In this document: positions 59,514-64,000 of the stretch, piece after piece | How positions within the stretch are numbered: the stretch's first letter is position 1 | How the letters are laid out: every line of letters starts with the position of its first letter | DNA from: Flavonifractor porci | GTDB taxonomy: Bacteria > Bacillota > Clostridia > Oscillospirales > Oscillospiraceae | Assembly: GCF_037572415.1 (NCBI RefSeq) | Contig: NZ_JBBHLB010000002.1 | Location: 62,001-126,000 of the forward strand | Length of the DNA stretch: 64,000 bases | Reading direction: 5' to 3' | Notes under the pieces: generated by a model | What the model was told of the DNA's origin: nothing | Databases searched by the model: none | Seen by the model: the letters and a program-made list of their open reading frames with translations, nothing else | Position numbers and translations under genes: made by a program

Positions 59514-59551
59514 AGTGTAGCTATAGGGTGGCTTTTGTGCAATACGCACAA
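59514..59551 (-). promoter_or_regulatory. Promoter B with palindromic operator
   Basis: TTGTGCAATACGCACAA (59535-59551) is a perfect dyad and overlaps the -35 box TTGCAC (minus, 59537-59542); TACACT (59514-59519) follows after 17 bases. It matches promoter A of the MFS gene in sequence and spacing. Half-sites TGTGCAA (59641) and TGCACAA (59691) lie upstream towards the HxlR gene. The leader has a GCCAGGCC/GGCCTGGC hairpin. No gene lies in 59433-59840. Confidence 0.75.
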
Positions 59552-59748
59552 TTTTGTAAGTAGGTAACTTGCTGGTTTGCACCCACCGAATGGTAAGTAT
59601 GAGAAAGTCGTAAAATTGGACAAAAGAAAAGGGAATAGAATGTGCAAAAACGCTAAAATAGATGAGGGAATAGAGGGCAGTTGGCAAAGATGCACAATTT
59701 CTTTGTTAAAATTTTGGCATGGCCCACCCGGAAGTACGGACTGCTGTC

Positions 59749-59777
59749 TTGTGGTAAACTGGCGGCTGTGTTATCAT
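59749..59777 (+). promoter_or_regulatory. Promoter of the HxlR gene
   Basis: TTGTGG (59749-59754), 17 bases, TATCAT (59772-59777). Confidence 0.6.
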
Positions 59778-59840
59778 GATACCAATGGAGCCAAAACGGC
59801 TCCCCTGCGTAAATCCGGGAAGAGAAAGAGGTAACTGCTT

Positions 59841-60293
59841 GTGTGGAACGATCATTTTGACACACCGACAAATCCCTACCACTATGTGCTGCACTGCATC
59901 GGCGGGAAGTGGAAGATGACCATCCTCCATGAGATCCACACCTACGGGAGCATTCGCTTCAACCAGACGCTGAAGGCTCTGCCCATTTCCGAGAAAGTGT
60001 TCAGCCAGCAGCTGAGGGAGCTGGTGGAGGCGGGACTGATCCGCCGCATCTCCTATGACACCATTCCGCCCAAGGTGGAGTATGTGCTTACCCCCAGCGG
60101 AGAGCAGCTTATCCCCGCGCTGGACGCCCTGTATATCTGGAGCATCCGGCAGATGGATGAACGGGGCATCCCCATCGATTCCGATGCCTTTGTGGTTCAT
60201 ACCTCCAGCAAATATGTGGAGGAACTTCAGGATATTATGGCGGCCAACGATTTTGACCCGGAGCGAAAGCGCCAGAGGCGCGACCGGAGCTGA
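59841..60293 (+). CDS. HxlR-family transcriptional regulator
   Basis: A 150-residue winged-helix regulator: HCIGGKWKMTILHEIHTYGSIRFNQTLKALPISEKVFSQQLRELVEAGLIRR is the HxlR fold, with an extended C-terminal part. A Cys sits just before the core helix (HYVLHCIGGKW), as in redox- or aldehyde-sensing HxlR proteins. The start is GTG at 59841 with GAGG nine bases upstream. It is divergent from the cupin operon, and half-sites of the operator lie in the shared region, so it is the best candidate regulator of promoters A and B. Confidence 0.88.
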   Translation: MWNDHFDTPTNPYHYVLHCIGGKWKMTILHEIHTYGSIRFNQTLKALPISEKVFSQQLRELVEAGLIRRISYDTIPPKVEYVLTPSGEQLIPALDALYIWSIRQMDERGIPIDSDAFVVHTSSKYVEELQDIMAANDFDPERKRQRRDRS

Positions 60294-60311
60294 GCAGACC
60301 AACCAGTTGAT

Positions 60312-60358
60312 AAAAACCCTGCCGAAACCGGCCCTTTCCGGTATTTGGCAGGGTTTTG
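60312..60358 (+). terminator. Terminator of the HxlR gene
   Basis: AAAACCCTGCC/GGCAGGGTTTT stem with inner CCGG pairing, then TGTTTC. Confidence 0.8.
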
Positions 60359-60448
60359 TTTCTCCTGGCCTGGGAGACGTTGCAATTGGGACTGGTTTGG
60401 GGTATCATATTTGCTAGAAAACGATCCTGAGCGAAGGAGGCGCGTAAT

Positions 60449-62371
60449 ATGCGCGATGGATTTATAAAAGTAGCCGCCGGCACCCCCAAGATCCGGGTGG
60501 CCGACTGCCGGTATAACGCGGAGCAGATCTTTACCCTCATGCGGGAGGCAGACAAGCAGGGCGTGAAGGTGCTTGCCCTGCCTGAGCTGTGCCTCACCGG
60601 CTACACCTGCGCCGACCTGTTCCTCCAGCCCACCCTGCTGAGAGGGGCGGAGGAGGGCCTGGCCACCATCCTGGAGGCCACCAAGAATTTGGATATGGTG
60701 ACCGCCGTAGGCCTGCCCGTATGGAATAAATGGGACAATAAACTGTATAATTGTGCTGCTGTAATACAGAATGGAGAGATTTTGGGCCTGGTACCCAAGA
60801 CCTATCTGCCCAACTACGGGGAATTTTACGAGCAGCGGTGGTTCGCCTCGGGGGCGGGGGTGGAAACCACCATCCCCCTGTGCGGACAGGAGGTTTCCTT
60901 GTCGAATACCGACCTGTTTGCATGCAATGACATGCCCAATCTGGTGATTGGTGTGGAGATCTGTGAGGATCTGTGGGCGTCCGAGCCCCCTTCCATCCGC
61001 CTGGCCCGGGCGGGGGCCACCCTCATTCTAAACCTGTCGGCCTCCAATGAGCTGGCGGGCAAGGCGGCCTACCGCCGGGGCCTGGTGTCCGGCCAGAGCG
61101 GCCGCCTGGTGTGCGGCTATGTCTATGCCAATGCCGGAGAGGGTGAGTCCACCACCGACCTGGTCTTTGCCGGTCACAACATTGTGGCGGAGAATGGCAC
61201 CATCCTGGCCGAGCGCCGGTTTGCCACCGGCCTTACCATCAGCGAGATCGACGTGGACCGGCTGGTCTACGAGCGGCAGCGGATGAATACCTATCGGGCC
61301 GATCCCTCCCAGGAGTGTTGGCGGGTGGCCTTTGATCTGCCTGTGTCCGACACCCGGCTCACCCGGCCGGTGGCCCCCATGCCTTTTGTACCCCAGGACC
61401 AGAGCGACCGGGCGGAGCGGTGCAACGAGATCCTCTATACCGCCGCCCTGGGCCTGAAGAAGCGGCTGGAGCACACCCACGCCAAGACGGCGGTGGTGGG
61501 CCTGTCCGGCGGCCTGGACTCCACCCTGGCGGTGCTCATCACGGCGGTATCCATGGAGATGCTGGACCGTCCGGCCAGCGATATCATCGCGGTGACCATG
61601 CCCTGCTTCGGCACCACCGACCGCACCAAGTCCAATGCGGTGCTGTTGGCCGAGCGGCTGGGCTGCACCCTCAAGACCATCGACATCGGGGAGGCGGTGC
61701 GCCGCCACTTCAAGGACATCGGCCAGTCCATGGAGGACCACGACGTCACCTTTGAGAACGGTCAGGCCAGAGAGCGCACCCAGGTGCTCATGGACATCGC
61801 CAACCAGACCGGGGGTCTGGTCATCGGCACCGGCGACCTCTCCGAGCTGGCCCTGGGCTGGTGTACCTACAACGGCGACCACATGAGCAACTACGCCGTC
61901 AACGCGGGTATCCCCAAGACTCTGGTGCGCCATCTGGTCAGCTTCATCTCCAACGACAAGGAGGCGGAGGACCCCCAGTTGTCCACCGTGCTGGCCGATA
62001 TTCTGGACACCCCCGTATCCCCCGAGCTGCTCCCCGCCATCGAGGGGCAGATCGCCCAAAAGACCGAGGACCTGGTGGGGCCCTATGAGCTCCACGATTT
62101 CTACCTCTACTACGCCGTCCGCTGGGGCTTTGGGCCCCGGAAGGTACTGCGGCTGGCGGAGCAGGCCATGGGCAAGCGGTATGACCGGGCAACCCTCCTC
62201 AAGTGGCTGAAAAACTTCTACGGCCGGTTCTTCTCCCAGCAGTTCAAGCGCTCCTGCCTGCCCGACGGTCCCAAGGTGGGCTCGGTGGCCCTGTCTCCCC
62301 GGGGCGACTGGAGGATGCCAAGCGATGCTGTGGCCTCCCTCTGGCTGGAGGAGCTGGAGGGGCTGGAGTAA
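60449..62371 (+). CDS. nadE: Glutamine-dependent NAD+ synthetase
   Basis: A 640-residue two-domain enzyme that amidates nicotinic acid adenine dinucleotide. The N-terminal nitrilase-type glutaminase has the triad Glu46 (PELCLTGY), Lys117 (PKTYLPNYGEFYEQRWF) and Cys172 (GVEICEDLW). The C-terminal synthetase has the PP-loop GLSGGLDSTLA and GTGDLSELALGWCTYNGDHMS. Length fits the long glutamine-dependent form. CGAAGGAGGCGCGTAAT precedes the ATG. The chrA genes follow almost without gap. Confidence 0.96.
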   Translation: MRDGFIKVAAGTPKIRVADCRYNAEQIFTLMREADKQGVKVLALPELCLTGYTCADLFLQPTLLRGAEEGLATILEATKNLDMVTAVGLPVWNKWDNKLYNCAAVIQNGEILGLVPKTYLPNYGEFYEQRWFASGAGVETTIPLCGQEVSLSNTDLFACNDMPNLVIGVEICEDLWASEPPSIRLARAGATLILNLSASNELAGKAAYRRGLVSGQSGRLVCGYVYANAGEGESTTDLVFAGHNIVAENGTILAERRFATGLTISEIDVDRLVYERQRMNTYRADPSQECWRVAFDLPVSDTRLTRPVAPMPFVPQDQSDRAERCNEILYTAALGLKKRLEHTHAKTAVVGLSGGLDSTLAVLITAVSMEMLDRPASDIIAVTMPCFGTTDRTKSNAVLLAERLGCTLKTIDIGEAVRRHFKDIGQSMEDHDVTFENGQARERTQVLMDIANQTGGLVIGTGDLSELALGWCTYNGDHMSNYAVNAGIPKTLVRHLVSFISNDKEAEDPQLSTVLADILDTPVSPELLPAIEGQIAQKTEDLVGPYELHDFYLYYAVRWGFGPRKVLRLAEQAMGKRYDRATLLKWLKNFYGRFFSQQFKRSCLPDGPKVGSVALSPRGDWRMPSDAVASLWLEELEGLE

Positions 62372-62372
62372 G

Positions 62373-62969
62373 GTGGACCTCTGTTTCAAACTGTTCTGGA
62401 CCTTCGCTAAAATCGGCGTCTGTACCTTTGGTGGAGGCTATGCCATGCTGCCCATCCTCCAGCGGGAGCTGGTGGAGAAGCGGGGGTGGACCACCGAGGC
62501 GGAACTGTCTGACTACTTTGCCATCGGTCAGTGTACCCCTGGCATTATCGCCGTCAATACCGCCACCTTTGTGGGCCATAAATTGAAAGGTCCGGTGGGA
62601 GGAGTGACAGCCACCCTGGGGCTGGTGTTTCCCTGCCTGGTCATCATCATGCTCATTGCGGCCTTTTTGCAAAACTTTGCCCAGCTGCCGGTGGTGATCC
62701 ACGCTTTCAACGGTGTGCGGGCCTGCGTGTGTGCCCTCATCCTGTCCAGCGTGCTCAAGCTGCGCAAGAGCACCGTGGTGGATGTGCCCACCGTGATCAT
62801 CTTTGTGGCGGTGGCCGTTCTGGCCGTGGTGGGCAACGTTGTGACCTTCCCTGCCGGCACTGCGCTGGCGGCGGTAATGGGCTTTGTAACCTCCCCCATC
62901 GTGCTGGTGGTACTGGCCGGAGTGGCCGGACTGTGCGTCCGCTCCGCCATGGGAGGGCGGAAAGCATGA
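62373..62969 (+). CDS. Chromate transporter family protein, subunit 1
   Basis: A 198-residue half-size ChrA protein. KIGVCTFGGGYAMLPILQREL near residue 13 and IGQCTPGIIAVNTATFVGHKL are the family motifs, followed by about four hydrophobic segments. The start is GTG at 62373, one base after the nadE stop, with GGAG five bases before. It pairs with the next gene; together they form the two-subunit short-chain ChrA type. Real substrates in anaerobes are uncertain. Confidence 0.88.
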   Translation: MDLCFKLFWTFAKIGVCTFGGGYAMLPILQRELVEKRGWTTEAELSDYFAIGQCTPGIIAVNTATFVGHKLKGPVGGVTATLGLVFPCLVIIMLIAAFLQNFAQLPVVIHAFNGVRACVCALILSSVLKLRKSTVVDVPTVIIFVAVAVLAVVGNVVTFPAGTALAAVMGFVTSPIVLVVLAGVAGLCVRSAMGGRKA

Positions 62970-63529
62970 TCTACCTTCAGCTGTTTTTTGAATTTTTCAA
63001 GGCGGGCCTGTTCGCCATCGGCGGGGGCCTGGCCACCATTCCCTTCCTCACCGACATCGGTGCCCGCACAGGCTGGTTTACCGCCGGAGATCTGGCCAAC
63101 ATGATTGCCATTTCTGAGTCCACCCCCGGTCCCATGGGGGTGAATATGGCCACCTATGTGGGATTCCACACCGGCGGCATTCCGGGCGGCATCATCGCCA
63201 CCCTTGGGCTGGTGTGTCCCTCCATCATCGTCATCCTCATCATTGCCGGATTCCTGAAAAAATTCCGGGAGAGCCGGAGGGTGGACGCGGTGTTTTACGG
63301 CATCCGCCCGGCTTCCACCGCCCTCATTACGGCGGCCCTGGTGGAGGTGTGCGCCATTGCCCTGGTGAATACCGGCGCCGCCTTCGGCACGGCGGACTTC
63401 GTCCGGTGGAAGGGGATCCTTCTGGCGGCGGCGGTCTTTGCCTGCCTCCAGGTTAAACCTCTGAAAAAGCTCCACCCCATCGTGTTTATTGCCGCCTCGG
63501 CGGTGGTGGGGGTCGTGTTCCAATTTTAA
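62966..63529 (+). CDS. Chromate transporter family protein, subunit 2
   Basis: A 187-residue half-size ChrA protein: FFKAGLFAIGGGLATIPFLTDIG and ISESTPGPMGVNMATYVGF are the matching motifs, with five or six hydrophobic segments. Its ATG overlaps the previous stop (ATGA). It should form an antiparallel heterodimer with subunit 1. Confidence 0.88.
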   Translation: MIYLQLFFEFFKAGLFAIGGGLATIPFLTDIGARTGWFTAGDLANMIAISESTPGPMGVNMATYVGFHTGGIPGGIIATLGLVCPSIIVILIIAGFLKKFRESRRVDAVFYGIRPASTALITAALVEVCAIALVNTGAAFGTADFVRWKGILLAAAVFACLQVKPLKKLHPIVFIAASAVVGVVFQF

Positions 63530-63538
63530 CATCAAAGG

Positions 63539-63580
63539 AAAGCGGGGGCTGCTGCGCCCTGGTGCAGCAGCCCCCGCTTT
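63539..63580 (+). terminator. GC-rich hairpin after the chrA pair
   Basis: A perfect 17-bp stem (arm AAAGCGGGGGCTGCTGC) with 8-base loop. The T-run is only the TTT of the right arm, so some read-through into nrdG is likely. Confidence 0.7.
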
Positions 63581-63594
63581 ACAGGAGAACTGAT

Positions 63595-64000
63595 ATGCGT
63601 ATTGCCAATGTGGTGTCCGACTCCATTGTGGACGGTCCCGGCCTGCGGTTCACCGTCTTTACCCAGGGCTGTCCCCACAGCTGCCCCGGCTGCCACAACC
63701 CGGAGACCCATGATCCCGCCGGAGGGCGGGCGGTGGCGGTGGAGGAGCTGGCGGAACAGATGCTGTCCAACCCCCTCACCGACGGGCTCACCCTCTCCGG
63801 TGGGGAGCCCTTTGATCAGGCGGGGGAGTGCGCCGCCCTGGCCGCCCGGGCCAGAGAGCGGGGCCTCAATGTGTGGGCCTATACCGGCTATCTCTACGAA
63901 AACCTGCTGGAGAAAGAAAACCCGGATGTGCTGGCCCTGCTGGAGCAGGTGGACGTGCTGGTGGACGGGCCCTTTGTGGAAAACCTCAAGTCCTACGACG
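63595..64000 (+). CDS. nrdG: Anaerobic ribonucleotide reductase activating protein, N-terminal part
   Basis: The first 135 residues of a radical-SAM activase that generates the glycyl radical of NrdD; the gene runs off the right edge. RIANVVSDSIVDGPGLRFTVFTQGC leads into the cluster motif CPHSCPGC (C-x3-C-x2-C), and LSGGEPF is the SAM-binding GGE motif. ACAGGAGAACTGAT precedes the ATG at 63595. nrdD is not in the window before it. Confidence 0.93.
   Translation, partial: MRIANVVSDSIVDGPGLRFTVFTQGCPHSCPGCHNPETHDPAGGRAVAVEELAEQMLSNPLTDGLTLSGGEPFDQAGECAALAARARERGLNVWAYTGYLYENLLEKENPDVLALLEQVDVLVDGPFVENLKSYD

Overview
The window reads as about 64 kb of chromosome from a high-GC, anaerobic member of the Clostridia. 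A Flavonifractor/Oscillospiraceae-type organism is my best guess. The reasons are the gdpP-rplI-dnaB order, tilS-hpt-ftsH, S-layer homology (SLH) proteins, T-box control of thrS, an anaerobic NrdG, and dispersed hairpin repeats of a kind I associate with that group. No rRNA gene is present, so the taxonomic call is inference. There is no plasmid origin, CRISPR array or complete insertion sequence.

Layout: 1-6416 (minus) is a housekeeping block: gdpP, rplI, dnaB, tilS, hpt and the start of ftsH. 6526-9656 (plus) holds a Crp-family regulator, a molybdate-type binding lipoprotein, its permease and a DUF364 protein. 9713-21041 mixes a pyridoxal/pyridoxamine kinase, a nucleotidyltransferase, an ECF sigma factor overlapping a membrane-anchored serpin, guanine deaminase, a TraB/GumN protein, a DUF815 ATPase, a class II aldolase, a PAS/HTH regulator and PepV. 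21240-29956 has an SLH surface protein with highly expressed codon choice, an orphan integrase beside a phage-like protein, a pseudouridine catabolism pair (psuK-psuG) and a 5'-nucleotidase with SLH repeats. 30087-39884 has a BceAB-like ABC pair, secG, rnr, a LytTR/DUF3021 membrane operon and an APC permease.

40100-47775 has asnS with a duplicated tail flanking a hairpin array, a small membrane protein divergent from an XRE repressor, a glycosyltransferase, a choice-of-anchor-A protein with a 68-residue Thr/Ser stalk, a small protein sharing its C-terminal domain, and thrS with a full T-box leader. 60449-64000 has nadE, a split chrA pair and the start of nrdG.

The most distinctive region is 48118-60293, a catabolic island. 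It carries two near-identical beta-keto acid cleavage enzymes (BKACE/DUF849), two cyclase-family hydrolases, a 3-hydroxyacyl-CoA dehydrogenase, an SDR, a cupin, an MFS carrier and a sodium:solute symporter fused to two C-terminal winged-helix domains. It also carries an NtrC-type PAS/sigma-54 activator and an HxlR regulator. A good sigma-54 promoter precedes one operon, and the other two transcription units share a palindromic operator over the -35 box. Together they suggest a substrate-inducible pathway that imports an unknown acid, oxidises it to a beta-keto acid and cleaves it with acetyl-CoA. The substrate cannot be read from the sequence.
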